A stretch of 64,000 nucleotides of DNA from an uncultured bacterium (GCA_938083085.1 CALLKX010000006.1:62001-126000); one strand, 5' to 3'. Shown: positions 1 through 9,045, numbered from the stretch's first letter. Notes: generated by a model from the letters alone, not told the origin. Program-made: numbers and translations.

Positions 1-432
1 GGCTGCGCCGTCCGCGGCCCACGCGAGGACAAGCAGCAACGCTCCCCGACGCACCGACGTGGCCATGCGCTTTGCGAGCCACCCTGGGCCCGACCTTGGT
101 CCCACGGGAGCCAGCGAGGCCCCCACGAGGAACAGTCCGCCGAGCACCGCCCCCGCGAAGAACGGACTCGGCAGGGCCCACCACGCGGCCCCCGCCGGGG
201 TCAGGCCGAACGCGGCGAAGAGCAGCCCCGCGGCCCCGAGGAGCAGAGCGGAGCGCCTGGCCCGAGGACGCCACCCCGGCGGGCTGACCTCCCCATCGGC
301 CGCCCCCCCCCCGAAGGCGACGCCACCAAACAGGACCCCGAACGCCGGCATCGCTGAACCAAGCTCACCGAGCCAGGCGAGGTGGCGCTGGGCATCCAGC
401 GCCAGCCAGGCGACGGGCTCCGCCATGGCCAT
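1..432 (-). CDS. N-terminal part of an unrecognised membrane protein (cut by window edge)
   Basis: This reading frame is open on the minus strand from two in-frame ATGs (432 and 426) to base 1 with no stop, so about 144 N-terminal residues are visible. The product has several Ala/Leu/Gly/Phe-rich hydrophobic stretches (around residues 25-40, 60-80, 85-110 and near the edge) separated by short Arg/Pro-rich loops, as in a polytopic inner-membrane protein. There is no clear Shine-Dalgarno site. It is divergent from the C39-like lipoprotein gene, with about 90 bp between the starts. I do not recognise a family and the C-terminus lies outside the window. Confidence 0.5.
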   Translation of the reverse strand, partial: MAMAEPVAWLALDAQRHLAWLGELGSAMPAFGVLFGGVAFGGGAADGEVSPPGWRPRARRSALLLGAAGLLFAAFGLTPAGAAWWALPSPFFAGAVLGGLFLVGASLAPVGPRSGPGWLAKRMATSVRRGALLLVLAWAADGAA

Positions 433-507
433 CAAGGACGACACCGGATCCGTGATTCCGGACGGCGGCGGAGAGTGGCAAGGTGGAACGGGTTCACTCG
501 CGCAGCG

Positions 508-513
508 TATAAC
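508..513 (+). promoter_or_regulatory. -10 box TATAAC for a leaderless start
   Basis: TATAAC lies seven bases before the ATG at 521, so transcription should begin at or next to the start codon. No convincing -35 is visible. This supports choosing 521 over the far-upstream start of the open frame, and fits the spacing seen at about nine other genes in the window. Confidence 0.6.
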
Positions 514-520
514 GGGCGGC

Positions 521-1756
521 ATGAGGGTCCAATGCCCGAGGAGAGTCCTGCTCGTCGCGATCGCGATGGTCACCGGCGCAGGCTGCGCCACCCCACCGGC
601 CGAGGTGGGGCGGACGGCCGACACGGAACGCATGGACGCCCAGGACCGCGCCGCGGCGTCGGGGGGAGGCGCAGCGGAGGGAGGCAGTGCGGAGGGAGGC
701 AGTGCGGCCAGGGGCGAAGCGGCCGCTGGAAGAACGCAAGGCGGGGCCGCGATGGGCCACGACGCAGGCGGACAGCCCGACGTCAGCGCCGCCGACCCCC
801 TGCACGAATGCCAGCAGGTCACCGGCCTGGCCCTGGGTCCCGGGGGGGCGCTGGTCAGCGGGGAGCTCGCGGCCTCCGCGGCCTTCACCCAGTGCCTGCC
901 CTCCTGGAACGTGGACAGCACGGAGCCATTCACGGTCGAGCTGCGGACACGGCCTCAGGGCTCCTCCCTTTGGACCCCATGGCTCCTCATCGGTGATTGG
1001 GGGATCGCCCAACGCTCCGAGGAGGTGGTGACCGCTTGCGACGAGGCGCGGGTCGCTGTCGATGTCCTGGAAGCATCAACGCCGCTGGATCGGGCTCAGC
1101 TCCGGTTCACACCCGGTGGCGCCTCCCCACTCTCACCCGAGGCCGTCCGGGCCTTCGTGATCTTCACCGACGAGCGCCTCCTCGAACAGCGCGTCGCGGC
1201 CGCGAGCGCCGAGCCCTGGCCGCTCCCGGTGGAGCTCAGCGTCCCGGCGCGGTCGCAGCGGGCTGCGGGCGAGGATATCGGGCACAGGATCTGCAGCCCG
1301 ACGTCCGTGGCCATGGTCACGGCCTACCACGGCCGCCGCGTCCCCACCCGCACCATGGCCGCCACGGTCCTCGACCCGCACTTCGACATCTACGGCAACT
1401 GGAACCGCGCGGTCCAGGGGGCGTTCAGCCACGGGGTCCCAGGCCGCCTCGTGCGCCTCTCCTCGTGGGCGTCCGTCGCCGAATATCTGGCGGCGGGCCG
1501 CCCCCTCGTCGCGAGCATCCGCGCCGCGCCCGGCGAACTCCGTGGCGCACCCTATGAGGAGACGGCAGGCCACCTGCTCGTGATCACGGGGCTGGGGCTA
1601 GGGGGCGTGGTGTACGTCAACGACCCCGCCGCCGCCTGGCCGGGCGTGGTACCACGCCGCTACATGCGGGCCGACATGGAGCAAGTGTGGTTCCGCAACG
1701 GTGGCGTGGCTTACGCCCTAGAGGCCCCGAAGGCGCTGCGCGGAGAGACCCTTTGA
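521..1756 (+). CDS. C39-like cysteine peptidase lipoprotein
   Basis: The predicted product is 411 residues. The frame is open from base 59, but the ATG at 521 gives a lipoprotein signal peptide with lipobox GAGC near residue 22 and is preceded by a good -10 box. Residues about 40-95 are low-complexity Gly/Ala/Glu with a 15-bp tandem repeat. The C-terminal half matches the C39-like (Peptidase_C39_2) papain fold: Cys258 in a CSPTS motif, His351 in AGHLLV and Asp368 in VNDP form the expected triad. It should be a lipid-anchored envelope peptidase or amidase of unknown substrate. Its stop overlaps the TTG start of the next gene, so the two are translationally coupled. Confidence 0.8.
   Translation: MRVQCPRRVLLVAIAMVTGAGCATPPAEVGRTADTERMDAQDRAAASGGGAAEGGSAEGGSAARGEAAAGRTQGGAAMGHDAGGQPDVSAADPLHECQQVTGLALGPGGALVSGELAASAAFTQCLPSWNVDSTEPFTVELRTRPQGSSLWTPWLLIGDWGIAQRSEEVVTACDEARVAVDVLEASTPLDRAQLRFTPGGASPLSPEAVRAFVIFTDERLLEQRVAAASAEPWPLPVELSVPARSQRAAGEDIGHRICSPTSVAMVTAYHGRRVPTRTMAATVLDPHFDIYGNWNRAVQGAFSHGVPGRLVRLSSWASVAEYLAAGRPLVASIRAAPGELRGAPYEETAGHLLVITGLGLGGVVYVNDPAAAWPGVVPRRYMRADMEQVWFRNGGVAYALEAPKALRGETL
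664..708. repeat. 15-bp tandem repeat, three copies
   Basis: Three consecutive 15-bp units (664-678, 679-693, 694-708; gggaggcagtgcgga type) lie in the lipoprotein gene and encode a Gly-Gly-Ser/Ala-Ala-Glu pentapeptide repeat in the linker after the lipobox. Confidence 0.85.
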
Positions 1757-2892
1757 AGCGCGACATCCCCGCGCTCTCCGGCGCGGACGCCACCACCGTC
1801 CGGCTGGACGGCGTCGACCTGCTCAGCTTCCACGGGTGCGGTTACCTGGGCCTCGCACATGACCCGCGGGTCCGCGCTGCGGCCCACGAAGCCATCGACC
1901 AGTTCGGTGTCTCAGGCCTCGCCTCACGCAACACGTCCGGCAACCTCGAGCTCCACGAGCGCCTGGAGGAGCGGCTCTCCGAATTCTTCGGAGCCGAGGC
2001 CGCCCTGGTGCTAGCCGACGGCTACCTCGCGGACATCGCCGCGGCCCAGGCGCTCTCCTTTCGCCCGGGCGAAGGCCCCACGCCTGCGGAGCGGGTCGCG
2101 CTCCATGACGCCGACGCCCACCCAAGTATCACCGACGCTCTAACGTCGGCGGGCTTCCGCTCATTCAGCTACGGCGCCGGCGACATGTCCCATGCGCTGG
2201 CGCTGCTCGACCTTCACAAGGACGCAGCGCCGCTGGTCGCCACAGACGGCGCGTTCGCCATGCACGGCCGGCTCGCACCCGCCGCTGAGCTCCTCCGGCA
2301 CCTGCCCGCCAGCGCCCACATGCTGATCGATGACAGCCACGGGGTTGGCGTCGTGGGGAGAACCGGCCGCGGCGTCGTCGAGCTCTTCGGTCTCGACGAC
2401 CCACGCATCATCCTGACGGGCTCCCTCGCAAAGGCCCTTGGGAGCGCCGGGGGGTTCATCACTGGATCTGCGGACACCGTGGAGGCGATCCGACGCCATG
2501 CATGCAGCTTCACGGGGACCACGGCCCTCGCTCCCCCGCTCTGCGCGGCCGCGATCGCGAGCCTCGACCTGATCGATGCGGAGCCGGAGCGCCTCGAGCG
2601 CCTGCGGGCCAACATCGGTCAGCTACACCGAACCGCACGGCGCGTCGGTCTTCGGTCCACGGGGACGTTCCTGCCGGTGCTGCGCATCGAGCTGGAGTCA
2701 GAGGACGAGGCTCGGCGACTGTCGGCGGCGCTCCACGTGGAGGGTATCTTCGCGCCCGCCATTCGATATCACGGGACCGAGGGCAAGGGCCTGGTGCGCT
2801 GCGCGGTCACGAGCGAGCACACGGCGGCGGAGCTGCGGCGCCTCGAGGAGACGCTCATCAGACACCTCCCCGAGCGCGCTCCCCGCGCCTGA
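1753..2892 (+). CDS. Alpha-oxoamine synthase family PLP enzyme (BioF/SPT/KBL-like)
   Basis: This 379-residue fold-type I PLP enzyme belongs to the family that condenses an amino acid with an acyl-CoA (8-amino-7-oxononanoate synthase, serine palmitoyltransferase, 2-amino-3-ketobutyrate ligase, ALA synthase). The PLP lysine is Lys227 in a SLAKALGSAGG motif and the cofactor-binding DDSHGVG motif is at 193-199. Sequence alone does not fix the substrate. I chose the TTG at 1753 because it overlaps the upstream stop (TTGA) and has GGAGAG six bases before it; the frame's nearest upstream ATG lies deep inside the peptidase gene. No other biotin or sphingolipid genes are adjacent. It converges on the zinc-ribbon gene with a 16-bp gap. 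Confidence 0.85.
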   Translation: MKRDIPALSGADATTVRLDGVDLLSFHGCGYLGLAHDPRVRAAAHEAIDQFGVSGLASRNTSGNLELHERLEERLSEFFGAEAALVLADGYLADIAAAQALSFRPGEGPTPAERVALHDADAHPSITDALTSAGFRSFSYGAGDMSHALALLDLHKDAAPLVATDGAFAMHGRLAPAAELLRHLPASAHMLIDDSHGVGVVGRTGRGVVELFGLDDPRIILTGSLAKALGSAGGFITGSADTVEAIRRHACSFTGTTALAPPLCAAAIASLDLIDAEPERLERLRANIGQLHRTARRVGLRSTGTFLPVLRIELESEDEARRLSAALHVEGIFAPAIRYHGTEGKGLVRCAVTSEHTAAELRRLEETLIRHLPERAPRA

Positions 2893-2908
2893 CCTCGACC
2901 CCGTCAGC

Positions 2909-4069
2909 TCAGCGAGAGAGGGCGGCGGCGGCGAGCGCAGCTCCCGCCACGACGAGCACCGCGAGGCCGACCTTCGCCCAGGAGTAGGGAGCCTTGCCAG
3001 CGACCTTCCCTGTCTCGCCGTGGACGAGGACTGCGTAGGACTTGCCCCCCAGCCGGTACGTCACGCTCCACATGGGCAGGAGCATGAGCTTCCACCGGAC
3101 GTCCGAGAATTCATTGCGCACGCGCAGGCTCCGGTAGGTGTCGCCTGGCACGTCGCGGGCGCAGAGCTCGCGCTGCCTCACCCGGATCGTCTCCCGCCCG
3201 AGGTCCCATCCGTCGAGCAGGTCGATCTGATATTCCTCGGCGCGCCAGCCCGCGAGGAACTCCGGCGAGTAGGGCACCAGCGCGTCGGTGGAGTACGGGC
3301 CGAGCTCGCCGGCCATGTCCCGGTCCACGCCCTTGGAGGCGAAGACGAGCACATCGTCATGATCGTCCCTGCGCTCGCCTCGTGATGAGCGCCAGCGGAC
3401 CTTGCGAACCCGGCGGGTTCGGTGCTGAGTCTTGCCGTTGACGCGCGCCGTGTAACTCTCCGTCACCCAGTAGTAGGTGCCAGACTGCGCGGTCCACTTG
3501 GCGTGGACCCGCGCATCAAACGCCCACGCCGGGACGTACACCCCAACGGCGCTTCCTACCTTGACACGTTTCAGGGCGTTCGGCCGAAACCAGAGGCCCC
3601 GAGCCCAGGCCTTGAAGTTCGCCTCCACCAGATCCTTGCCGACCTCGAGAGGAATCAGAGACTCCGGCCGCAGCGCGTTCCGGCTGGCCTCCTGGTCGAG
3701 CACGCCTGGCGAGCCGCAGAACGGACACGAGCGTGAGATCGTGGCTCCATCAAAGGTGACCCGCGCCTGGCAGACCTCGCAGGCGAGCAACCGCACCTCG
3801 AGCCCGAAGCCCCGGGCCGCGTCGCTGGCCTCGGACAGCGGGCGCTCCTCCACGTCGACCTCGTCGACCTCAACCTCGGTCAGGCATCCGCAATGACCAC
3901 AGCGAAGGGCGCGGTCCCCCGGACTCCAGGACACCGGCGCACCGCACTCGTCACAGGAGAGGTCGACAGGCGCCCCCACCGTAAGAGCATTTGGCTCCGT
4001 TGACCGTTCGACCCCGCCTCTGCGGACCTGCGGTGAGGTCTCTTGAGGTGAGGAATCGAAGGGGTCCAT
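2909..4069 (-). CDS. Zinc-ribbon membrane protein (YdjG-like)
   Basis: The product is about 386 residues from the ATG at 4069; an in-frame TTG at 4123 would add 18 residues, and neither has a clear ribosome-binding site. Two CxxC pairs near residues 40-65 form a TFIIB-type zinc ribbon, and a second CxxC...CPFCG pair follows around 100-120. The body has no catalytic motif I recognise. A single hydrophobic segment at the extreme C-terminus should anchor it in the membrane with the ribbons in the cytosol. Bacillus subtilis YdjG has a similar plan and works with the SPFH protein YdjI; here an SPFH gene lies divergently next door. The functional link is inference. Confidence 0.65.
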   Translation of the reverse strand: MDPFDSSPQETSPQVRRGGVERSTEPNALTVGAPVDLSCDECGAPVSWSPGDRALRCGHCGCLTEVEVDEVDVEERPLSEASDAARGFGLEVRLLACEVCQARVTFDGATISRSCPFCGSPGVLDQEASRNALRPESLIPLEVGKDLVEANFKAWARGLWFRPNALKRVKVGSAVGVYVPAWAFDARVHAKWTAQSGTYYWVTESYTARVNGKTQHRTRRVRKVRWRSSRGERRDDHDDVLVFASKGVDRDMAGELGPYSTDALVPYSPEFLAGWRAEEYQIDLLDGWDLGRETIRVRQRELCARDVPGDTYRSLRVRNEFSDVRWKLMLLPMWSVTYRLGGKSYAVLVHGETGKVAGKAPYSWAKVGLAVLVVAGAALAAAALSR

Positions 4070-4199
4070 GGATTCGGAGGGCTGGGATGAATGAACTTGA
4101 CGCCTCGGCGTACCCTGCCGCAAGAGTTCTATTCAGTCTAGGCACCGCGTGGTGGCGGCTGGGTCGACCGAGCGAGGCACAGCACAGAGGTAAAGCAGC

Positions 4200-5315
4200 A
4201 TGGGAATGATCGACTGGTTCAAGCGCGGCGTCGGCGAGATGATGGTGGCGCGTCCCGACGGGACGAAGGCCCAGGTCGTCTGGAAGCATCCGGACTCGAC
4301 GATCCCCATGAAGTCTCAGCTGACCGTGGAGTCGGACGAGGTCGCGGTGTTCTTCCGCGACGGGAAGGTGGTCGAGGTCATGCAGCCGGGCCGCTACACC
4401 CTCGACTCATCGAACCTGCCGTTCCTCTCGAACCTCGTCGACTCGTTCACCGGCGGCAACGTGTTCATCGCGGAGGTCTTCTTCGTGAACACCCGCGAGC
4501 ACACCGGCGTGAAGTTCGGCGGCAGGATCGGACACGTGGAGGACCCGAAGTCGGGCGTCCCCGTGGAGACCATGGTCCACGGCGAGTTCAGCTTCCGCGT
4601 CACGGACCCGGAGCGGCTCATCATTGGCCTGGTGGGCATGGGCCGCGCGGACTCCGCGACGATCAAGTCCTGGACCAAGGAGCAGCTCCTCAAGGTCCTG
4701 CGCGACAACATCGCCGAGCTCATCGTGAAGCAAAAGTGGCCGATCCTCGACGTCACCTCGGGCGCCTACACCGAGGAGATCGAGGTCGATGTCCTCGCCA
4801 AGATGGACCACCACGTGGCCGACTACGGCCTCGACATCGTGCGCCTCGGCAACTTTGTCATCGGCATTGACGAGGAAGACGCGGACAACCTCAAGACCCT
4901 CTACCGCGACGCCGCCTACCTGCGCACCGTGGGCGGAGTGGACGGCTACCAGCGCTTCGCCGCCGGTAAGGCGATGATGGGCGCTGGCGAGGGCATGGCC
5001 CTGGGCGGCGGCGGTGGTGCCGGCGGCGGGGAAGGCAACAGCGGCATGCTTGGGGGCGCGGGCATGGGTATCGGGTTCGGCCTCGCGCAGATGATGGTGC
5101 GGGACAACCAGGGAGGCGAGACTCTGGCGCCTGCCGCCGCCGGCGTGATCTGTGGCGGGTGCTCAAGCAGCGTCCCCGCGGGCAAGTTCTGCAGCGCCTG
5201 CGGCGAGGCGCTCCAAAAGGTCACCCCCGACTCCCGCCACTGCACCTCATGCGGGGAAGCCATGGCCGCAGATGCTCGCTTCTGCGGATCCTGCGGGACC
5301 CGCCAGGGCGACTGA
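4200..5315 (+). CDS. SPFH/Band-7 protein with C-terminal double zinc ribbon (YdjI-like)
   Basis: This 371-residue protein has an SPFH-like domain of the 'virion core protein'/YdjI type over about residues 25-240, a Gly/Met-rich linker at 260-300, and two C-terminal CxxC zinc-ribbon pairs (about 315-370, DZANK-like). It lacks an obvious N-terminal transmembrane helix, so it probably scaffolds at the membrane through partners. The start has AGAGG nine bases upstream. It is divergent from the zinc-ribbon membrane gene, and a GC hairpin follows its stop. Homologues are linked to membrane-stress complexes, so a role in membrane maintenance is likely but not shown. Confidence 0.75.
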   Translation: MGMIDWFKRGVGEMMVARPDGTKAQVVWKHPDSTIPMKSQLTVESDEVAVFFRDGKVVEVMQPGRYTLDSSNLPFLSNLVDSFTGGNVFIAEVFFVNTREHTGVKFGGRIGHVEDPKSGVPVETMVHGEFSFRVTDPERLIIGLVGMGRADSATIKSWTKEQLLKVLRDNIAELIVKQKWPILDVTSGAYTEEIEVDVLAKMDHHVADYGLDIVRLGNFVIGIDEEDADNLKTLYRDAAYLRTVGGVDGYQRFAAGKAMMGAGEGMALGGGGGAGGGEGNSGMLGGAGMGIGFGLAQMMVRDNQGGETLAPAAAGVICGGCSSSVPAGKFCSACGEALQKVTPDSRHCTSCGEAMAADARFCGSCGTRQGD

Positions 5316-5348
5316 CCCGCCAGGGAGCGTCGCGCACACAGGTCTCTC

Positions 5349-5373
5349 GGGGACCCGGTCCTCCTGGGTCCCC
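5349..5373 (+). terminator. GC hairpin after the SPFH gene
   Basis: An 8-bp perfect stem (GGGGACCC / GGGTCCCC) with a 9-base loop begins 34 bases after the SPFH stop. No T-run follows, so termination would be weak or need another factor. The rest of the spacer up to 5600 is C-rich with no convincing gene. Confidence 0.45.
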
Positions 5374-5600
5374 CTCATCTCATGGTCTCCGCCTCCCCGG
5401 GGTCCCTCTGGAGTGCTTGCGCCCCCCCGGGATCCTGCTCGCCCCGGGGCTTCTGAAGCCCATGCCCCCCCCGGCAGCCCCCTCTCCGGGGCACACGGCG
5501 GCTCAGTTCCGCCAACCCGATGGCCGGAGCCCGACGGTGAGCAAGAGCGGCCGAGGTCGCCCGCAGCGCACCGAGGCTCCCCGCCACGGGCGGCCGCGCT

Positions 5601-6446
5601 TCAATATCCGTAAGGGTTCGGCTCGCCCCTCGACAGCCAAGCGGCCGTGCCACATGCACCTGTGACCACCATGAGCCGCAGGGCCGCGAACCCGAGCCCC
5701 GGGCCGGGGAGCAGGCAGACGGCAGGGGCCAACAGGAGCGTCAAGGCCGACCAGGCCGGTGTCTCCGCGTAGAGCGCCCCGTTGGCGAGGACCCCTGCGA
5801 AGAGCAGCACCTGCGGGAGAGCTGCGGACCGATGAAGCGGGGCGTAGCCCGCTTCCAGCCCGGGACGCAGGAGCAGCAGGAGCCCCGGGAGCCCCGAGCT
5901 TGCGCTGACCGTCGCTGCGAGGAGCGCGGAGACCAGGGTCCCTGACCAGCCAAGCGCCGGCGCAGCGAGGACTGCGGCGAGGGCAAAGCCGAGGCCGCAC
6001 TCGGTCGTTCGCGCCCGAAGTGGTGCTGCCCACCGGACAGCGAGGGCCAGCGCGGTGGCCCCGATCAGGACCGCCACGTGCTGAGTGACGGCACCGTCCC
6101 AGTAACGCTCGTGCAGGCTGGATGTCCGGCCCAGGAAGAGCCAGACCGAGAGACCGCCGGCTCCCACCACCCCCAGCATGGCTCGCGCACCGCCGAGGCC
6201 GATGAGGACCCCGAGCGGCACTCCCGCCACACCAACCAGGACGACGCCGTCGAGGAAGTCCTTCGGCGGGAAGGAGATCGCCCTGCCAAAGACGGCGAGG
6301 GTCGTCAGGGCCGCGGCGACCGGGGCGAGCGCCGCGAATGACAGCGCAAGAGCCCCACGCCCATGGCTCCCCCTCGTCGCCAGAGCGGCGACGAGCAGGG
6401 CAATGATGAGCGCCGAGGCGATCAGGACGGGCTTGGGGTCAATCAA
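5601..6446 (-). CDS. Polytopic membrane protein of unknown function
   Basis: The 281-residue product is almost entirely hydrophobic, with about eight to nine predicted membrane helices and short charged loops. No family motif is recognised. Its TTG start overlaps the stop of the YceI gene by four bases (TTGA), so it is translated in the same operon and may act with YceI at the envelope. It ends facing the SPFH gene across a 285-bp GC-rich spacer. Confidence 0.65.
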   Translation of the reverse strand: MIDPKPVLIASALIIALLVAALATRGSHGRGALALSFAALAPVAAALTTLAVFGRAISFPPKDFLDGVVLVGVAGVPLGVLIGLGGARAMLGVVGAGGLSVWLFLGRTSSLHERYWDGAVTQHVAVLIGATALALAVRWAAPLRARTTECGLGFALAAVLAAPALGWSGTLVSALLAATVSASSGLPGLLLLLRPGLEAGYAPLHRSAALPQVLLFAGVLANGALYAETPAWSALTLLLAPAVCLLPGPGLGFAALRLMVVTGACGTAAWLSRGEPNPYGY

Positions 6447-7060
6447 GAGTCCTTGGCGATGCCCTCGACGGCGAACGTCATCGTGACGTCCGTTCCAAGA
6501 GAGTCGCTGTAGGTCTCGACGCCGAACTTCGTGCGGTCGATCTTGAAGCGGCCCTCAAACCCCGCGCGGCGGCCCATCCGGGTATCGGCCTCGCCGACCT
6601 TGAGGACCTCCATCTCGACCTCGCGAGTGACCCCGTGGAAGGTCAGATCGCCCTTGATGGAGTACTTGCCACCCGCGCCGGTCACCTGCTTGCTGGTGAA
6701 GGTGATCTCGGGGAACTCCTTCACGTTGAAGAAGTCCGGGCCGCGGAGGTGGTCATCCCGCCCCTTCGAGTTCGAGTTCACGCTCGCCGCATCGATGACC
6801 ATCTCGACCTTGGACTCCGCGGCGTCCTCCGCGAGGGTGAAGGAGCCATCGAACGCGTCGAAGCGGCCCCACTGGTACGAGACACCGAGGTGCTTGCAGC
6901 GGAACATGAGGGTGCTATGCCCCATGTCGACCCCATAGCTGGTCGCTGCCGCAGGGGGCGCGGGGGTCCCCGGGCCCGCGGAGGTCGAGCCCGTGAAGGC
7001 AACGAGGGCGGCTGAGGAGGCCAGGGCGAGCGCAAGGAGGGGGCGGGCGAACGGGGTCAT
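6443..7060 (-). CDS. YceI-family periplasmic lipid-binding protein
   Basis: The 205-residue protein has a Sec signal peptide (residues 1-28, Ala/Leu-rich with an AG cleavage region) and a YceI lipocalin-like domain from about residue 40. Characteristic pieces are the start of the barrel with VDMGHSTLMF, the central DFFNVKEFPEITFTS strand pair, the LTFHGVTRE motif and the terminal FGVE segment. Members bind polyisoprenoids or other amphiphiles in the periplasm. It is the first gene of a two-gene operon with the membrane protein downstream and is divergent from the antiporter gene. Confidence 0.9.
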   Translation of the reverse strand: MTPFARPLLALALASSAALVAFTGSTSAGPGTPAPPAAATSYGVDMGHSTLMFRCKHLGVSYQWGRFDAFDGSFTLAEDAAESKVEMVIDAASVNSNSKGRDDHLRGPDFFNVKEFPEITFTSKQVTGAGGKYSIKGDLTFHGVTREVEMEVLKVGEADTRMGRRAGFEGRFKIDRTKFGVETYSDSLGTDVTMTFAVEGIAKDS

Positions 7061-7119
7061 GGGAGTGTGATGGCGTGACGGCTGCGGAAGGACGCGAACA
7101 AATCGTCGCGGGAGGAAAT

Positions 7120-7125
7120 TACACT
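7120..7125 (+). promoter_or_regulatory. Possible -10 box TACACT upstream of the antiporter
   Basis: TACACT followed by a C-run repeats the arrangement found immediately before the SDR gene at 41779. Here it lies about 110 bases before the GTG at 7236, which would give a leader of about 100 bases. No good -35 is seen. Confidence 0.35.
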
Positions 7126-7235
7126 CCCCCCCCCTGAGCCGTCCTCCCGAACACCGGCTTGGACGACGAACTTACGGAGGCCAGAGGCGCTGACGTCCCC
7201 CGCCCCGCTCCCACCGCCCAAAGCTGTCCTCTCCC

Positions 7236-9044
7236 GTGCCGACCTCGCCGCTCCCCCCCCTTATCGCCCTCGCGGTCATCGGCTTCGCTGGCGTTGCCGC
7301 CCAGTGGACCGCCTGGCGCCTGCGCCTGCCCTCCATCCTCCTGCTCTTGCTTGTCGGGCTCGCCCTCGGCCCAGGGCTGGACGTCATCGAGCCGCGCGAC
7401 CTCTTCGGCTCCGCGCTGGACCCGATGATCTCACTGGCGGTCGCGGTGATCCTCTTCGAGGGCGGGCTCACTCTGAAGCTGAAGGAGCTCGGAGAGAACG
7501 CTGCGGTGATCACTCGGCTCCTCACGGCCGGGGTCCTCGTGACCTGGGCGCTCGCCACGGCGGCGGCCCACTTCATCGCCGGGCTGCCCATCGAGACCGC
7601 CGTCGTCCTCGGGGCCATCCTCACGGTGACCGGGCCGACCGTCATCGGTCCGCTCCTGCGTCAGATCCGACCGCGCGGCCCCTCAGAGGCCATCGCCAAG
7701 TGGGAGGGCATCGTGGTCGACGTCGTCGGGGCGACCCTCGCCGTTCTCGTCCTCCACGCTGTCGTCGAAGGCGCGGGTGCCGAAGGAGCGCGCCAGACGC
7801 TCACCACGGCCGCGATCGATCTCGGCCGCACCGCCCTCGTGGGGACGGTCATCGGCGCTGCAGGAGCCTGGATCCTCGGGCTCGCTCTCCGCAAGCACCT
7901 GGTCCCCGATGAGCTCGAGAGTCCCCTGTCCCTCGGGTTCGTGCTCCTCGCCTTCGCGGGGGCCGACTCATTGGCCCACGAGTCAGGGCTCCTGGCCGTG
8001 ACCCTCATGGGGTTCCTGCTCGCAAACCGAAGCGACCTGTCGGTGCACCACATCGTCGAGTTCAAGGAGAACCTCCGAGTGCTCCTGATCTCGACGCTCT
8101 TCATCGTTCTCGCCGCCACGGTGGAGGTGGACGCCATGCTCTCGACGGGCTGGCGCGGGGCGGCTTTCGTCGCGGCCCTGATCCTCGTCGTTCGACCGGC
8201 GTGCGTCCTCGCCTCAACCCTCGGCACTCGCCTTCCCCACAAGGACCGAGCCTTCCTCGCCCTGCTCGCCCCCAGGGGGATCGTGGCCGCCGCGGTGTCC
8301 TCCCTCTTCGCCATCCGTCTCCAGGAGGTGGACGTCCCGGGGGCCGAGCTCATGGCCCCGCTGGCCTTCATCGTGATCATCGGCACGGTCGCCTTCTACG
8401 GACTCTCCGCCGGCCCCATTGCGCGGCGCCTCGGGATCTCGGACCCGGACGCCCAGGGGACGTTGATCGCGGGCGCTGGCCCCTTCGCCAGGGAGCTCGA
8501 GCGCGCCCTGCGCGCACAGGGCATCGACGTGATCCTGGTGGACTCCAACCGGGCCGCGGTCCGGGCAGCCAACATGGATGGCGCTCGGGCGAAGCGCGGC
8601 TCGATCCTCTCGAGCAGCTTCCTCGAGGGCCTGGAGCTCGGCGGCACTGGCCGCTTCATCGGGCTCACTGCAAACGACGAGGTCAACGCCCTGGCGGCGG
8701 CGCACTTCTCCTCCCTCTACGGCCGCGCGGCGGTCTACCAGGCCGCCACCGCCGACGGTGCGGGCGATGAGATCCGCAAGGACCTCCGAGGTCGGGTGCT
8801 CATCGGGGACGCGGCCTCACTCTCAGGCCTCGACGTCCAGGTCCGTCGCGGCGCGACCATCAAGGCGACAAACCTGACGGAGGAATTCACCCTGGACGAC
8901 TTCTCCGCCGAGCACGGCGAGGACTCGACGCCGATCGGCGTCATGGATAACGGCAGGCTGGACCTCTTCACCACCGATCACAACCCAGAAGCCGAGGCCG
9001 GGACGGTTTACCTCGCGCTGATTCGAGAGCCGGCGCAGAGCTGA
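7236..9044 (+). CDS. CPA1-type cation:proton antiporter with C-terminal TrkA-like domain
   Basis: This 602-residue protein starts at GTG. Residues 1-400 form a Na+/H+ exchanger domain of about 12 helices, with the family motifs LFEGGLTL, TGPTVIGPLLR and WEGIVVDVVGA. Residues about 405-600 form a soluble regulatory region with a TrkA_N-like Rossmann motif starting GTLIAGAGPFARELERAL and continuing to an RCK-C-like end. It should exchange Na+ or K+ for protons across the inner membrane, gated by nucleotide or ion binding to the tail. Its stop is one base from the convergent glycosyltransferase stop. Confidence 0.85.
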   Translation: MPTSPLPPLIALAVIGFAGVAAQWTAWRLRLPSILLLLLVGLALGPGLDVIEPRDLFGSALDPMISLAVAVILFEGGLTLKLKELGENAAVITRLLTAGVLVTWALATAAAHFIAGLPIETAVVLGAILTVTGPTVIGPLLRQIRPRGPSEAIAKWEGIVVDVVGATLAVLVLHAVVEGAGAEGARQTLTTAAIDLGRTALVGTVIGAAGAWILGLALRKHLVPDELESPLSLGFVLLAFAGADSLAHESGLLAVTLMGFLLANRSDLSVHHIVEFKENLRVLLISTLFIVLAATVEVDAMLSTGWRGAAFVAALILVVRPACVLASTLGTRLPHKDRAFLALLAPRGIVAAAVSSLFAIRLQEVDVPGAELMAPLAFIVIIGTVAFYGLSAGPIARRLGISDPDAQGTLIAGAGPFARELERALRAQGIDVILVDSNRAAVRAANMDGARAKRGSILSSSFLEGLELGGTGRFIGLTANDEVNALAAAHFSSLYGRAAVYQAATADGAGDEIRKDLRGRVLIGDAASLSGLDVQVRRGATIKATNLTEEFTLDDFSAEHGEDSTPIGVMDNGRLDLFTTDHNPEAEAGTVYLALIREPAQS

Positions 9045-9045
9045 C

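Noticed and set aside
59-520. Upstream extension of the C39-like lipoprotein frame
   Set aside because: It is antisense to the left-edge membrane gene and would bury the lipoprotein signal peptide.
5375-5659. Small gene between the SPFH and membrane-protein genes
   Set aside because: It overlaps the membrane-protein gene's 3' end and has neither motif nor ribosome-binding site.
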